NCBI GenBank assembly: GCA_009693575.1 | Contig: SHWZ01000017.1 | Location: 1-46,791 of the forward strand | Direction: 5' to 3' | From: Flavobacteriaceae bacterium | GTDB lineage: Bacteria > Bacteroidota > Bacteroidia > UKL13-3 | DNA: 46,791 bases | In this document: positions 18,053 to 27,947 of the stretch, piece by piece | Layout: each line of letters starts with the position of its first letter | Position numbering within the stretch: position 1 is the stretch's first letter | Made by a program: the position numbers and the translations under genes | Notes under the pieces: model-generated | Told to the model about the DNA's origin: nothing | What the model saw: only the letters and a program-made list of their open reading frames with translations | The model's database searches: none

Positions 18053-21000
18053 ATGAAAAATATCCTAAAATCAGCATTGGTAGGCTTGCTATTAATAGCT
18101 GACCAAAGCCAAGCCCGCGAAGTGGTAGGCACTCCCCCAAATGGCACAGGCAATATCAAGCCGCAAAGCAAGTATTTTTATACCATGGCCGCAGGCTGTA
18201 AACAGCCGGCCGCACAGGTCGACCTTGACATTAACAACGTGCGAACTACGATTATGAACGGTGGCGACATGTGGTGGAATTTGGTAAGTGCAAAATATGA
18301 AGTGCCGAAGGTGACAGACCCCAACGGTACACGCAAGCACTCCATTTTCTCAGGAGCCTTGTGGATAGGGGGGTTGGATGCGGGCAACAACCTAAAACTG
18401 GCTGCCATGACCTACCGTCAAAACGGGGTTGACTTTTTCGCTGGGCCATTGAATGTTTTTACTCACGCCAACCCCTCAATAGCTGAGGAACGCTGCGATT
18501 ACCATGACAAGATATACAAAGTGACAAGGGATGAGATTGAAAGACATATTGCTGATTTTGCTGATGGTACAATAGATGGCACTATTCCCAAAGCCTTTAT
18601 AGACTGGCCAGCTATGGGAGATGCCGCTTTCGGCGAGAGCAAATACATAGCCCCATTCGTAGATGTAGACAATGATGGAATTTACAATGCTGCCACTGGC
18701 GACTACCCAAAAGTTGCAGGCGACCAAGCTCTTTGGTTTGTGTATAATGACAAAGGAAACATACACAGCGAAACACAAGGAGTGCCTATAGGGCTCGAGA
18801 TGCAAACAACAGCATTTGCATTCACCACCAACGATGAGATAAATAACATGACGTTTTATACCACCAAGATTACCAATTTTGGCGAGCCAGTAAAGGAAAC
18901 TTATTTTGGACAATGGATAGACCCAGACTTGGGAAACTACTCAGACGACTACGTGGGCTGCGACACAACCCGAAACTTGGGCTATTGCTACAACGCAGAC
19001 AACAATGACGAAGGCATTTTGGGATATGGATTGAACCCCCCCACTGTTGGTCTCGACTTCTTTCGCGGGCCCAAAGACAATAATGGCAAAGAGTTGGGAA
19101 TGTCCTACTTTGTATATTACAACAACGATTTTTCGGTTACTGGAAATCCATTTCGCCCCGCCCATTTTTACAATTTTCTTAAAGGACTATGGCACGACGG
19201 AACCAATATGACCTACGGCGGAACGGGCTATGGAGGAGCGTCGAAAACAAACTATATGTTTTCTGGAGACCCTACTTTGCCATGTACGCCCAATAACTGG
19301 ACTGAAAACTGTTCAGGAAACAAAGGAGCAGACCGACGATTTTTACAAACCTCGGGCCCCTTCGATTTGACAACAGGAGCAGTGAATGAAATTACAGTTG
19401 GGGCAGTGTGGGCAAGAGCTTCTTCAGGCGGTGCAACCGGCTCACTCGGCCTGCTTAAAATCGCAGATGACGCAGCCCAAAAATTGTTTAATAACAACTT
19501 CGAACTGATAGAAGGACCAAGAGCTCCAGACATGGCCATCACAGAATTCGACCAAGGACTTACACTCAACTTAACCAATACCAATAACCCCAAATCGGAA
19601 GGGTATCTTGACTCTACCTTGGGTGCTGACACAAACACCCTACTTAAATACCATTTTCAGGGATATTTGATTTATCAATTGAAGGATGCAGGAATTTCAG
19701 CATCCGAATTGAGAAATCCCGATGTAGCAAGGTTGGTGTTTCAAGTGGACACTAGAGATAATGTGAGCCAACTTATTAATAAAAAATTCGACCCGAAGCT
19801 TAAACAATATGCATATGAAGAAATGGTGGATGGACAGGATGCGGGCATTAAACACACGTTTAAAATCACGGATGACCGTTTTGCCACTGGCGACAAAAAT
19901 CTTGTCAACTTTAAGCAGTATTACTACACAGTAGTGGCCTATGCCAACTTGACGAACGACCCATTGGCCAAGGAGAACATACAGTACCTGGAAGGCCGCA
20001 AAAACATCGTAACCTACAAGGCCACGCCGCACAAAGTGCTTGGTCGCGACAACACCATTTACAAAACAAACGCAGGCCCCAAGATAACCCAGCTGTCGGG
20101 ACTTGGCAATGGTGGCAACGCAATCGATCTCACCGAGGAAACCATCAAAGAGATATTGACACATGGCAAAGCTATAAATCCAGTATACGACAATGGCAGA
20201 GGGCCAATAAGGGTAGACGTAATAGACCCGGCCAAACTTGGCACTAGGAATTTTGAACTCTCCCTTGTTGAAAAAACACCAAAATCGAACAATAAAGACT
20301 CGCTAAACCCATTCTCAACTACCTGGATATTAAAAGAGCCAAGTGTGCCCGGAAGTGAAATATACAGCGACTTTAACATCTCAAGAGACAATGAACAATT
20401 GATAGACAAGTATGGTATTTCAATCAACATTAAGCAAACCATAAGGCCAGGTAATGTATTTTCAGAATTTGATAAGAAGAACGGTTTTATTGAATCATCA
20501 ATAACATGGAAAGATAATAGCATAAAGTGGCTTAATGGGATAATGGACAATGATGTGCCAGCTAAGAGTATCTATAATTGGATAAGGGCTGGTGTGAATG
20601 GAAAGATTCAAGGCTTTAGCCAAGCCGGTGCTGGAGGGTATGAGTATGATTTTGCTACAGGCAACGGAGAAGCATACGACCCCATAGAAAACTATGAAAA
20701 AATATGTGACCGCAAGATGGCCCCATACAAACTGTGTGCAAGGGCTAGGCGAGACGCTAGTGGTAATGTAACTTTTGGGCCAGCCTCTGACAAAAGTGCC
20801 CCGACTTCAAGCCTTAATAGGTTGGAGGACTTAGCTAGCATTGATTTAGTGATAACTCCCGACCGCAGCAAATGGAGCAAATGTGTGGTGGTGGAAATGA
20901 GCGATGATGCGTCGCTTTCGCAAGGCAATAGAGACAAGTGGCAGCTTCGCAAGCACCCATCATGGGAGGGTGTTTTTGACTCGAAAGGCAATCCCATTTA

Positions 21001-21853
21001 TAACCCCGTAGACTCCGGATACAGCAAGTTCCCCGGTTACGCAATCAATGTGGAAACAGGCGAGAGGCTGAACATTATTTTTGGCGAAGACTCTTGGCTA
21101 ATAAAGGATAACGGAGCCGACATGGTATGGAATCCAACAACAAATGTCGAAGACCTGAATGGGCCAATTTGGGGAGGCAAACACCATATTTTCGTATGTG
21201 GTGCAACCAAAGTGGGCACCGGTCTTGGCAAAACCTATGACGAAGGAAAAAGCTACTTTGATATATTAAGAGCCAATGGGTCGTACAACCCCAACAGTCA
21301 ACAAGTTTCTCAGGTTACTGGCCAAGTAATGTGGGTGATGATGCCCTTTTTGTCCAGCGGATTTGTGTTGGATAAAAAGAATATTGTACCAAACAACGGA
21401 GAAGTTGCCTTCAAAATCAGGATGTCAAAACCGTATACCCGATTCAACTCAACCCAAGATACTGTAGGCTTGCCTCATTACCAATTCAAAACCGAAGGGA
21501 TAGGTGACACACCATCAGTAGATGCCCTCACAACAGATCTCGACTTGATTGGAATTGTACCAAACCCATACTACGGCTACGCCCAATACGAGAACAATCA
21601 GCTTGACACCCGCACACGGATAACCAATCTTCCGCCTAAGTGTACTATCAAAATATTTACAGTGAGCGGAACCTTGATACGAACCATTAACAAAGACGAA
21701 CCAAGCACATTTGTAGATTGGGACTTAAAAAATCAAGCACAGGTGCCTATTGCCAGCGGACTTTACTTAATCAATATCACCGTGCCGGGGCTGGGTGAGC
21801 GAACCATCAAATGGTTTGGAGCCATGCGGCCAGTTGATTTGGATACTTTCTAA
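18053..21853 (+). CDS. Very large secreted surface protein, T9SS-type C-terminus likely
   Basis: 1266 residues; function not known. Signal peptide 1-22 (MKNILKSALVGLLLIADQSQA). Residues 60-450 hold a conserved-looking module with aspartate-rich loops (DVDNDGIYNAATGDYP, WIDPDLGNYSDDYVGCD) that resemble calcium sites, and paired cysteines. The last 90 residues resemble a type A sorting domain (NPYYGY, TIKIFTVSGTLIRTI, W-D-L-K, ASGLYLINIT) but end with an unusual tail, MRPVDLDTF. I believe related proteins occur beside receptor and PorV-type genes in other Bacteroidota, though I could not check. Its position between a TonB receptor and a PorV/PorQ-like protein suggests it is the surface-exposed partner of both. 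No enzyme motif was seen. Confidence 0.75.
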   Translation: MKNILKSALVGLLLIADQSQAREVVGTPPNGTGNIKPQSKYFYTMAAGCKQPAAQVDLDINNVRTTIMNGGDMWWNLVSAKYEVPKVTDPNGTRKHSIFSGALWIGGLDAGNNLKLAAMTYRQNGVDFFAGPLNVFTHANPSIAEERCDYHDKIYKVTRDEIERHIADFADGTIDGTIPKAFIDWPAMGDAAFGESKYIAPFVDVDNDGIYNAATGDYPKVAGDQALWFVYNDKGNIHSETQGVPIGLEMQTTAFAFTTNDEINNMTFYTTKITNFGEPVKETYFGQWIDPDLGNYSDDYVGCDTTRNLGYCYNADNNDEGILGYGLNPPTVGLDFFRGPKDNNGKELGMSYFVYYNNDFSVTGNPFRPAHFYNFLKGLWHDGTNMTYGGTGYGGASKTNYMFSGDPTLPCTPNNWTENCSGNKGADRRFLQTSGPFDLTTGAVNEITVGAVWARASSGGATGSLGLLKIADDAAQKLFNNNFELIEGPRAPDMAITEFDQGLTLNLTNTNNPKSEGYLDSTLGADTNTLLKYHFQGYLIYQLKDAGISASELRNPDVARLVFQVDTRDNVSQLINKKFDPKLKQYAYEEMVDGQDAGIKHTFKITDDRFATGDKNLVNFKQYYYTVVAYANLTNDPLAKENIQYLEGRKNIVTYKATPHKVLGRDNTIYKTNAGPKITQLSGLGNGGNAIDLTEETIKEILTHGKAINPVYDNGRGPIRVDVIDPAKLGTRNFELSLVEKTPKSNNKDSLNPFSTTWILKEPSVPGSEIYSDFNISRDNEQLIDKYGISINIKQTIRPGNVFSEFDKKNGFIESSITWKDNSIKWLNGIMDNDVPAKSIYNWIRAGVNGKIQGFSQAGAGGYEYDFATGNGEAYDPIENYEKICDRKMAPYKLCARARRDASGNVTFGPASDKSAPTSSLNRLEDLASIDLVITPDRSKWSKCVVVEMSDDASLSQGNRDKWQLRKHPSWEGVFDSKGNPIYNPVDSGYSKFPGYAINVETGERLNIIFGEDSWLIKDNGADMVWNPTTNVEDLNGPIWGGKHHIFVCGATKVGTGLGKTYDEGKSYFDILRANGSYNPNSQQVSQVTGQVMWVMMPFLSSGFVLDKKNIVPNNGEVAFKIRMSKPYTRFNSTQDTVGLPHYQFKTEGIGDTPSVDALTTDLDLIGIVPNPYYGYAQYENNQLDTRTRITNLPPKCTIKIFTVSGTLIRTINKDEPSTFVDWDLKNQAQVPIASGLYLINITVPGLGERTIKWFGAMRPVDLDTF

Positions 21854-21874
21854 CCATTAATCAGAAACATAACA

Positions 21875-23002
21875 ATGAACATTAAATATATAACATTGGT
21901 CGCTGTATTGGTTTGCTCTACTATGCAGATTCAAGCTGGTAACCCTGACAGGGCAGGAGCAGCGGGGGCAACACACTTGCTCATAAATCCTTGGGCTCGC
22001 AGCTCCGGTTGGGGAACCAATACTGGCGGAGTAAAAGGCATTGAGTCTTCTTTTTTCAATATAGCCGGAATGGCCAATACCAAAAGCACGGAACTCATTT
22101 TCAACCGCTGCAACTTGTTTCAAGGGACGGGCATGAGCATCAACACACTTGGTTTTTCGCAGCATGTGGGCAACAAAGATGAAGGCGGCGTGATGGGTCT
22201 TGTTATTAATTCGTTTGGCAGTGGCGATATACCAATTACAACGGTGGATCAGCCCGGCGGCGGATTGGGCAGCTACAATTTTAACAGCCTTGATTTTGGC
22301 CTGGCCTACTCCAAAAACTTCTCAGATGCTATTTCGGGGGGTATGATGGCGAAAATGGTGTCTTCAGGTATTTCAAACGTGAGAGCCTCTGGCTTAGCCA
22401 TTGATGCAGGGGTTCAGTATGGAACTTCTTCCATCAGCTCCGCTAAGGATTCAACAGGAAGGCTCGGCAAAATAAAGAAACTGAAAGGAAACGACACCAA
22501 ATTTGGAATATCAATAAAGAATGTTGGTCCAGATCTATCCTATGGCGGCGACGGCCTATCCTTCAGAGGCATTCCCGACAATGGTACATATCCTCAAACC
22601 GTTGAGCAACGTTCAAGTGGTGTCAATCTTCCTTCACAAGTAAACATCGGAGGCTCTTATGACTTTAGGCTTGACAAAGGAAGCGAAACATACTACCAAC
22701 GCCTTACCTTGGGTCTAAACTACACTTCAAATTCTTTTACAAACGACCAAATAGGAATCGGTGTTGAGTATGGCTACAAAGATTTTTTCATGCTTCGCGG
22801 AGGATATACTTACGAAAAAGACATCAACGACCCCGTATTGACCCGCACAGCTTTTACAGGCTTGAACGGTGGATTCACGATTGAAATGCCTATTGGAAAG
22901 AACAAATCTTCGCTGGCATTAGACTACTCTTACCGCTTCACTAACGTGTGGGGTGGATGCCATACGTTTGGTGCTCGAATCAATTTGGGCAGTTCAGACT
23001 AA
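21875..23002 (+). CDS. PorV/PorQ-family outer-membrane barrel protein
   Basis: 375-residue outer-membrane protein; signal peptide 1-21, mature start GNPDRAGAAGATHLLINPWARSSGWG. This opening, the G-rich loop, and FNIAGMANT are hallmarks of the PorV/PorQ (UPF0164-like) family. PorV shuttles T9SS cargo from the translocon to the attachment complex, and PorQ belongs to that complex; paralogues with unknown cargo are common. The remaining sequence alternates hydrophobic strands, as in a 14-stranded FadL-like barrel. It is third in the receptor trio, so it may be dedicated to the 1266-residue protein just upstream. The gene's stop codon overlaps the -7 element proposed for greA. Confidence 0.82.
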   Translation: MNIKYITLVAVLVCSTMQIQAGNPDRAGAAGATHLLINPWARSSGWGTNTGGVKGIESSFFNIAGMANTKSTELIFNRCNLFQGTGMSINTLGFSQHVGNKDEGGVMGLVINSFGSGDIPITTVDQPGGGLGSYNFNSLDFGLAYSKNFSDAISGGMMAKMVSSGISNVRASGLAIDAGVQYGTSSISSAKDSTGRLGKIKKLKGNDTKFGISIKNVGPDLSYGGDGLSFRGIPDNGTYPQTVEQRSSGVNLPSQVNIGGSYDFRLDKGSETYYQRLTLGLNYTSNSFTNDQIGIGVEYGYKDFFMLRGGYTYEKDINDPVLTRTAFTGLNGGFTIEMPIGKNKSSLALDYSYRFTNVWGGCHTFGARINLGSSD

Positions 23003-23007
23003 TTTTG
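23000..23007 (+). promoter_or_regulatory. Candidate -7 promoter element for greA
   Basis: TAATTTTG matches the Bacteroidota -7 consensus TAnnTTTG, 80 bp before the greA start. No TTG sits at the expected 17-23 nt upstream (candidate spacers are 12 and 29), so only the -7 element is supported. Confidence 0.35.
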
Positions 23008-23087
23008 CACCGAAAATTATCAACTTGCGTTTTGGCCCAAAGTCAGGACGCACTTTTTTCTGTTAACATCCAACGTAACACAACCAC

Positions 23088-23555
23088 ATGTCAGTACAAT
23101 ACTTTACCAAGGAAGGATTAGAAAAACTTAAAGCAGAGCTGAACGATTTGAAAACTGTTCAACGGCCTCGCATTTCAGCTCAGATAGCGGAGGCAAGAGA
23201 CAAAGGCGACTTAAGTGAAAATGCCGAATACGATGCGGCCAAAGAAGCACAAGGCATGTTAGAAGCCCGAATTAACCAAACGGAATCGTTAGTTAGTACA
23301 GCACGTTTGCTTGAAAATTCGATGGTTGATACCAGTAAAGTAATGGTTCTTAGTAGCGTGAAGGTAAAAAACCATAACTCCAAATCTACAGTGACATACC
23401 AATTGGTTTCTGAAACTGAGGCCGATTTCAAAACTGGAAAAATTTCCGTAAAGTCGCCAATAGGCTTGGGGTTGCTAGGAAAAAAGGTTGGTGAAGTTGC
23501 GGAAGTAACAGTACCTGCAGGAACCATCAAACTAGAAGTAATTGAGATTTCCTAA
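23088..23555 (+). CDS. greA: Transcription elongation factor GreA
   Basis: Binds in the RNA polymerase secondary channel and stimulates cleavage of backtracked RNA. The 155 residues contain the N-terminal coiled coil (FTKEGLEKLKAELNDLKT, ISAQIAEARDKGDLSENAEYDAAKEAQ), whose tip carries the acidic D and E that support cleavage (DKGDLSENAEY). The C-terminal FKBP-like domain ends LGLLGKKVGEVAEV...GTIKLEVIEI. Length and sequence are normal. The next gene begins 9 nt later, so greA and the HIT gene are probably one transcript. Confidence 0.97.
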   Translation: MSVQYFTKEGLEKLKAELNDLKTVQRPRISAQIAEARDKGDLSENAEYDAAKEAQGMLEARINQTESLVSTARLLENSMVDTSKVMVLSSVKVKNHNSKSTVTYQLVSETEADFKTGKISVKSPIGLGLLGKKVGEVAEVTVPAGTIKLEVIEIS

Positions 23556-23564
23556 AGTGGATGC

Positions 23565-23954
23565 ATGACCATTTTCTCCAAAATAATAACTGGCGAAACA
23601 CCCTGCCACAAGGTAGCAGAAGATGAACGCTTCTTGGCCTTTCTGGACATTAGCCCTCTAAAAAAGGGACATACACTTGTAATCCCAAAAGTAGAGGAGC
23701 CATACATTTTCAATCTGGATGATGAATGGTATACAAGCTTGCATTTGTTTGCAAAAAAGGTGGCCAAGGCAGTGGAAAAGGCTGTGCCATGCATACGTAT
23801 AGGAGTAGCTGTTATTGGCCTTGAAGTGCCGCATACACATATTCACCTTGTGCCCATTGAGGCTGTTTCCGATATGAATTTTGGTAAGCCCAAAATGCAG
23901 CCAAGCCAAGAGGAGCTTGCAGAAACCGCATCAATAATCAGGGCTTGTTTCTGA
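23565..23954 (+). CDS. HIT family (histidine triad) nucleotide hydrolase
   Basis: A 129-residue cytosolic member of the HIT superfamily, which hydrolyses phosphoramidate or phosphoester bonds of AMP conjugates. The catalytic triad HxHxH is visible in PHTHIHLVP near residues 89-97, and the N-terminal IFSKIITGETPCHKVAEDERFLAFLDI is typical of HINT/Hit-like proteins. The physiological substrate is unknown; it may remove adenylated by-products. It lies 9 nt after greA. No terminator was seen after it, and infB promoters begin within 20 bp of its stop. Confidence 0.92.
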   Translation: MTIFSKIITGETPCHKVAEDERFLAFLDISPLKKGHTLVIPKVEEPYIFNLDDEWYTSLHLFAKKVAKAVEKAVPCIRIGVAVIGLEVPHTHIHLVPIEAVSDMNFGKPKMQPSQEELAETASIIRACF

Positions 23955-23971
23955 TTTAAGAACGGCCTTTC

Positions 23972-24014
23972 TTGCTTTTCTTTCTTGAGTGTAAATAACT
24001 TTGCCTTACTTTTG
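23972..24014 (+). promoter_or_regulatory. Tandem candidate promoters for infB
   Basis: Two -33/-7 pairs fit the Bacteroidota consensus. The first is TTG at 23972-23974 and TAACTTTG at 23996-24003, with a 21-nt spacer. The second is TTG at 23985-23987 and TACTTTTG at 24007-24014, with a 19-nt spacer. Both -7 boxes match TAnnTTTG exactly. They would place the transcript start near 24010-24022, leaving a leader of about 200 nt before the infB ATG. Confidence 0.55.
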
Positions 24015-24115
24015 CCGCCAATTCCTAAGGGAATCCAACTTTCACAACGCCAATGATCCGCTCCATCGCACAAACATTTTAACATCGGGTACTGATGATG
24101 ATTTAACGGTATAAA

Positions 24116-24204
24116 TGGGTTAATTCTGATTCGGACATTCCCGGTTTGCAGGGAGTATCGGAACAGCGGCCATGAAAGGCAGGATGCCTAGCGGACGTAA
24201 CCCA
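24116..24204 (+). ncRNA. Structured leader RNA upstream of infB (three-way-junction-like)
   Basis: The leader can fold as follows. P1: TGGGTTA (24116-24122) with TAACCCA (24198-24204), 7 perfect base pairs. P2: CTG(A)TTC (24126-24132) with GAACAG (24161-24166), enclosing ATTCCC/GGGAGT (24137-24142 with 24151-24156). P3: AGGCA/TGCCT (24177-24181 with 24185-24189) with a GGA loop. The 3' strand of P1 ends 13 nt before the infB ATG, so folding could affect initiation. A small hairpin, ATTCC/GGAAT near 24021-24034, lies upstream. It fits no riboswitch or ribozyme family I know. Base pairing was done by hand. Confidence 0.45.
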
Positions 24205-24217
24205 GATATACCCAAAA

Positions 24218-27124
24218 ATGAGCGGTCAAATATACCAACTTCTTAAAGTAGTAAAGGAATTCAATGTGGGCGTGCAAAGCATAGCCGACTACTTGAGCTC
24301 GAACGGCCACAAGGTGGACGCAAAGCCAACCGCTAAACTTACTGAAGAGCAGTACCAAATGGTTGCTGAAAAATTTGGCAGCGAAAAAAACATTAAGGCC
24401 GAAGCCACTTCTCTGAAAGCTGAAAAGCCTAAAAATAGTGAGATTACTGCTGAACAGGTAGCCAAAGTTCGCACACCCAAAATGTTGGATGAAGACGATC
24501 AAGTTATCATAAAAAATGCATTGGCTACCCGCACCGAAAAGGTAGTGAAAAAAACAGTGAAGCCAGAGGAGATAGTTGTTGTGCCGGAGCCGCCAGCAAC
24601 TATTGCAGAAATGCCAGATCCAATTATTAAGGCAAAGAAAAAAGAAACTATAGAAGCCTCCGACAATGAAGACAGCAAGGTAAAAGTGAGCTTGACCGTT
24701 GCGGGGAAAATAGATTTGGCCGATGTTCCCGATGACCCATTGAGGCCGGATAAAAAAGCAAAAGCCAAGAAGAAATCGGAGGAAGCGAATGCTGTTGAAA
24801 ATGCCAAGAAGGACGGCAAGAAGAAATCGGAGCCAACGAAAGATGAGCCGATTGCAACAGTTCCAAAGGAAGAAGCAAAGTCAGTCAAGGGAAAGAAAGC
24901 AGCAAAAGCAGTAGAGCAGCCACCGGCCGCGGCTGTAGAACCAACAACGCCTGTAGAGTCCGAGGAGCGGAAGGTGATGGCCACCAATTTTCAGAAGATA
25001 GAGGGCTTCAAAGTGATGGGTAAAATAGTGTTGCCCGTGGAGCCACCCCCATCCGACCGTGGAGGAAAACGTAAACGCAAAAAGGTAGGAGGCGAAAAAA
25101 TAGCTATTCCTAAAGATGATAAAGTAACGCGTTCATCAGACCGTGAACGGCCGCAACGACCCGGCCAGCCAGCAAGGGGTGGAGCAAGAGAGCCTCGAAC
25201 TGAAATATCGGACAAGCAGGTACAGGATAAGCTGAAAGAAACGCTTGCCAGACTTAACCCAGGCGGTGGCAAAAAGAATATTGGCGATGTGCGAGGAAAA
25301 CTTCGTCGCCAAAAGCGTGACGACATGGCCGGCCGGCGTGAAGAGGCCCATGCCGAAGAACAACTGCAGAGCAAGGTACTGAAAGTAACTGAGTTTTTGA
25401 GTGCCAACGAACTGGCTCAGATGATGAATTTGAACGTGACCCAAATCATTCAGGCATGCTTCAGTTTAGGCATGATGGTGAGCATCAACCAACGCTTGGA
25501 TGCAGAAACCATTATCATTTTAGCCGAAGAATTTGGCTATACAGTGGAGTTTGTTAGTGCAGATACCCAAGAGTCCATCGAAGAAGAGATAGACCTTCCA
25601 GAGGACTTAAAACCACGTCCACCTATTGTAACTGTAATGGGCCACGTTGACCACGGCAAAACATCGTTGCTCGACTATGTGCGGGCAGCCAATGTGGTGG
25701 CAGGCGAAGCTGGTGGAATTACACAACATATAGGAGCATACGAAGTGACGTTGGCCAATGGCAAACACGTTACGTTCCTTGATACGCCAGGCCACGAAGC
25801 ATTTACAGCCATGAGGGCAAGAGGAGCAAAGATTACGGACATTGTTATCGTCGTAATATCGGCCGACGACAGCGTGATGCCACAAACTAAAGAGGCCATT
25901 AGCCATGCACAGGCAGCTGGTGTGCCAATCGTTTTTGCTATTAACAAAATAGATAAGGACGGAGCTAATCCAGACCGTATCCGCGAGCAGCTTTCCGCTA
26001 TGAATATATTGGTAGAAGAGTGGGGTGGCAAGTTTCAGTGCCAGGAAATATCGGCCAAGAAAGGTTTGAACATTGACCTTTTGCTAGAGAAAGTATTGTT
26101 GGAAGCAGAATTATTAGATCTAAAAGCAAACCCTAACAAACGTGCTGTAGGCTCAGTAATTGAAGCCACATTGGACAAGGGGCGTGGCAATGTGTGTACA
26201 GTAATGATACAAGCGGGTACTTTGAAAATCGGAAGCCCAATCCTGGCAGGAACATTTGCCGGAAAAGTGAAAGCCATGTTTAACGAACGAGGTGTGAAAG
26301 TAACCAAAGTTGGCCCATCTACTCCAGTTACTGTACTTGGACTTCCAGGAGCTCCGCAAGCAGGCGATAAATTCATTGCGACGGAGACAGAGCAAGAAGC
26401 CAAAGAAATTGCGAACAGGCGTACTCAACTGATGCGTGAACAGGGCTTGCGTACGCACCGCCACATCACGCTAGACGAGATTGGACGCCGCTTGGCCATT
26501 GGCAACTTCAAAGAACTAAACTTGATAGTGAAAGGTGATGTGGACGGCTCGGTGGAGGCCTTGGCGGATTCGCTGCTGAAGCTTAGCACAGAAGAGATAC
26601 AGGTGAATGTGATATACAAAGCCGTGGGTCAAATTTCGGAATCGGACATCAACCTAGCTTCAGCTTCTGATGCTATTATCATTGGCTTCAATGTGAGGCC
26701 ATCCGTGCAAGCTCGTAGACTGGCAGAACTGGAAGATATTGACATCCGCCTTTACAACATTATCTATGATGCCATCAACGAAGTGAAAGCAGCCATGGAA
26801 GGTATGTTGGCTCCATCGCTGGAAGAGAAAATTACATGTACTGTCGAGATTCGTGAAGTATTCAAGATTCAGAAAGTAGGCACTATTGCAGGCTGTATGG
26901 TAATGGATGGAAGAATAGCCCGTAATACCAAAATTCGGGTGGTCCGAGATGGTGTGGTGGTACACACAGGAGATTTGTCGTCCCTCAAGCGTTTCAAAGA
27001 CGATGTGAAGGAGGTGGCGGCTGGTTTTGATTGCGGACTGAGCATAAACAACTTCAACGACATACAAGAAAGGGATGTGATAGAAGGCTATGAGCAGGTA
27101 GAGATAAAGCGTAAGTTGGCTTAA
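24218..27124 (+). CDS. infB: Translation initiation factor IF-2
   Basis: GTPase that brings fMet-tRNA to the 30S subunit and promotes subunit joining. At 968 residues it is in the usual range for Bacteroidota. The order is: a helical IF2_N-like segment ([19 protein letters not shown], 7-27); a long charged, low-complexity linker (about 60-370) rich in Lys, Glu, Pro and Ala; a second IF2_N-like domain ([22 protein letters not shown]); the GTPase with G1 GHVDHGKT (about 474-481), DTPGHEAF and NKID; then domains II-IV. The start ATG follows a purine-rich CCCAAAA without a clear Shine-Dalgarno. The leader contains tandem promoters and a foldable RNA, so initiation may be regulated. nusA and rimP are not adjacent. 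Confidence 0.97.
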   Translation: MSGQIYQLLKVVKEFNVGVQSIADYLSSNGHKVDAKPTAKLTEEQYQMVAEKFGSEKNIKAEATSLKAEKPKNSEITAEQVAKVRTPKMLDEDDQVIIKNALATRTEKVVKKTVKPEEIVVVPEPPATIAEMPDPIIKAKKKETIEASDNEDSKVKVSLTVAGKIDLADVPDDPLRPDKKAKAKKKSEEANAVENAKKDGKKKSEPTKDEPIATVPKEEAKSVKGKKAAKAVEQPPAAAVEPTTPVESEERKVMATNFQKIEGFKVMGKIVLPVEPPPSDRGGKRKRKKVGGEKIAIPKDDKVTRSSDRERPQRPGQPARGGAREPRTEISDKQVQDKLKETLARLNPGGGKKNIGDVRGKLRRQKRDDMAGRREEAHAEEQLQSKVLKVTEFLSANELAQMMNLNVTQIIQACFSLGMMVSINQRLDAETIIILAEEFGYTVEFVSADTQESIEEEIDLPEDLKPRPPIVTVMGHVDHGKTSLLDYVRAANVVAGEAGGITQHIGAYEVTLANGKHVTFLDTPGHEAFTAMRARGAKITDIVIVVISADDSVMPQTKEAISHAQAAGVPIVFAINKIDKDGANPDRIREQLSAMNILVEEWGGKFQCQEISAKKGLNIDLLLEKVLLEAELLDLKANPNKRAVGSVIEATLDKGRGNVCTVMIQAGTLKIGSPILAGTFAGKVKAMFNERGVKVTKVGPSTPVTVLGLPGAPQAGDKFIATETEQEAKEIANRRTQLMREQGLRTHRHITLDEIGRRLAIGNFKELNLIVKGDVDGSVEALADSLLKLSTEEIQVNVIYKAVGQISESDINLASASDAIIIGFNVRPSVQARRLAELEDIDIRLYNIIYDAINEVKAAMEGMLAPSLEEKITCTVEIREVFKIQKVGTIAGCMVMDGRIARNTKIRVVRDGVVVHTGDLSSLKRFKDDVKEVAAGFDCGLSINNFNDIQERDVIEGYEQVEIKRKLA

Positions 27125-27143
27125 TACTCGCAACCTCTTCGCC

Positions 27144-27947
27144 ATGAAAACAATCAATTTCGCTGGCAGCAAACTAAGCTACCGAACTCTTGGTAGCCAA
27201 GGCTATGTGCTCGTGTTGGTGCATGGCTTTTGTGAAGACAGTCGGGTTTGGAGGTTACAAGAAGAGGAGCTTTCTAAAACGTGTCGTATTATCCTGCTAG
27301 ATTTGCCTGGCTTTGGACAATCAGAAATGATTGGGGGAGAGTATAGTTTGGAGCGACTTGCCGAATCTGTAAAGTATATTTTGGATGAAGAATCCATTGG
27401 CAAATGCACCTTGGTTGGACATAGCATGGGTGGCTATGTTGCTTTAGCCTTTGCTGAAAAATATCCTGAGCGATTGAATGGATTTGGATTGTTTCACTCC
27501 ACGGCACTTGCCGACTCCGAAGAAAAGAAAGCCAACCGCATCAAGTCAGCTGAATTCATCAGGCAGAATGGCTCAGAACCTTTTGTGCGAACACTTACTC
27601 CAAGCTTGTTTGCTCCCACATTTACTGACCAGAATACCATTGATGAGTTGATGCAAATGGGCAATGCTTGCTTGCCCGAAACACTTGCAGCCGCTACCGA
27701 GGCAATGATGAATCGCCCTGATCGCACACATATATTGAAGGAAACCAAAGTGCCCGTCCTATTTGCTGTTGGGGTCTTGGATGTGAACGTGCCACAAGAA
27801 ACACTTTTGCCGCAATGCAGCTATCCCGAAACAAGCATGGTAGAACTTTTTGAAAACACCGCCCACATGGGCATGCGGGAGCAGCCCAACAAAGCCTTGA
27901 ACCTATTGAGCGAGTTTGTGAAACTGTTTGATAAAACGCAGGCATGA
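27144..27947 (+). CDS. Alpha/beta-fold hydrolase
   Basis: A 267-residue cytosolic hydrolase of the alpha/beta superfamily. The oxyanion-loop region is LVHGFCEDSRVW (about 28-39). The nucleophile elbow G-H-S-M-G-G has its Ser near residue 94. The acid is probably Asp in the GVLDVNVP segment, and the base is His in TAHMGMREQP. The substrate cannot be told; the pattern fits esterase, MhpC-like or haloperoxidase-like enzymes. It starts 19 nt after infB, and its stop overlaps the next gene's ATG (ATGA), so it is translationally coupled to the OstA-like gene. Confidence 0.9.
   Translation: MKTINFAGSKLSYRTLGSQGYVLVLVHGFCEDSRVWRLQEEELSKTCRIILLDLPGFGQSEMIGGEYSLERLAESVKYILDEESIGKCTLVGHSMGGYVALAFAEKYPERLNGFGLFHSTALADSEEKKANRIKSAEFIRQNGSEPFVRTLTPSLFAPTFTDQNTIDELMQMGNACLPETLAAATEAMMNRPDRTHILKETKVPVLFAVGVLDVNVPQETLLPQCSYPETSMVELFENTAHMGMREQPNKALNLLSEFVKLFDKTQA

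Noticed and set aside
24090-24197. Possible hammerhead ribozyme (CTGATGA and GAAA present)
   Set aside because: The segments between the motifs do not pair to form the required stems I and II.
24116-24204. Possible tRNA: 7-bp closing stem over 89 nt
   Set aside because: No T-loop sequence next to the closing stem on either strand, no anticodon arm and no D-arm of the right size.
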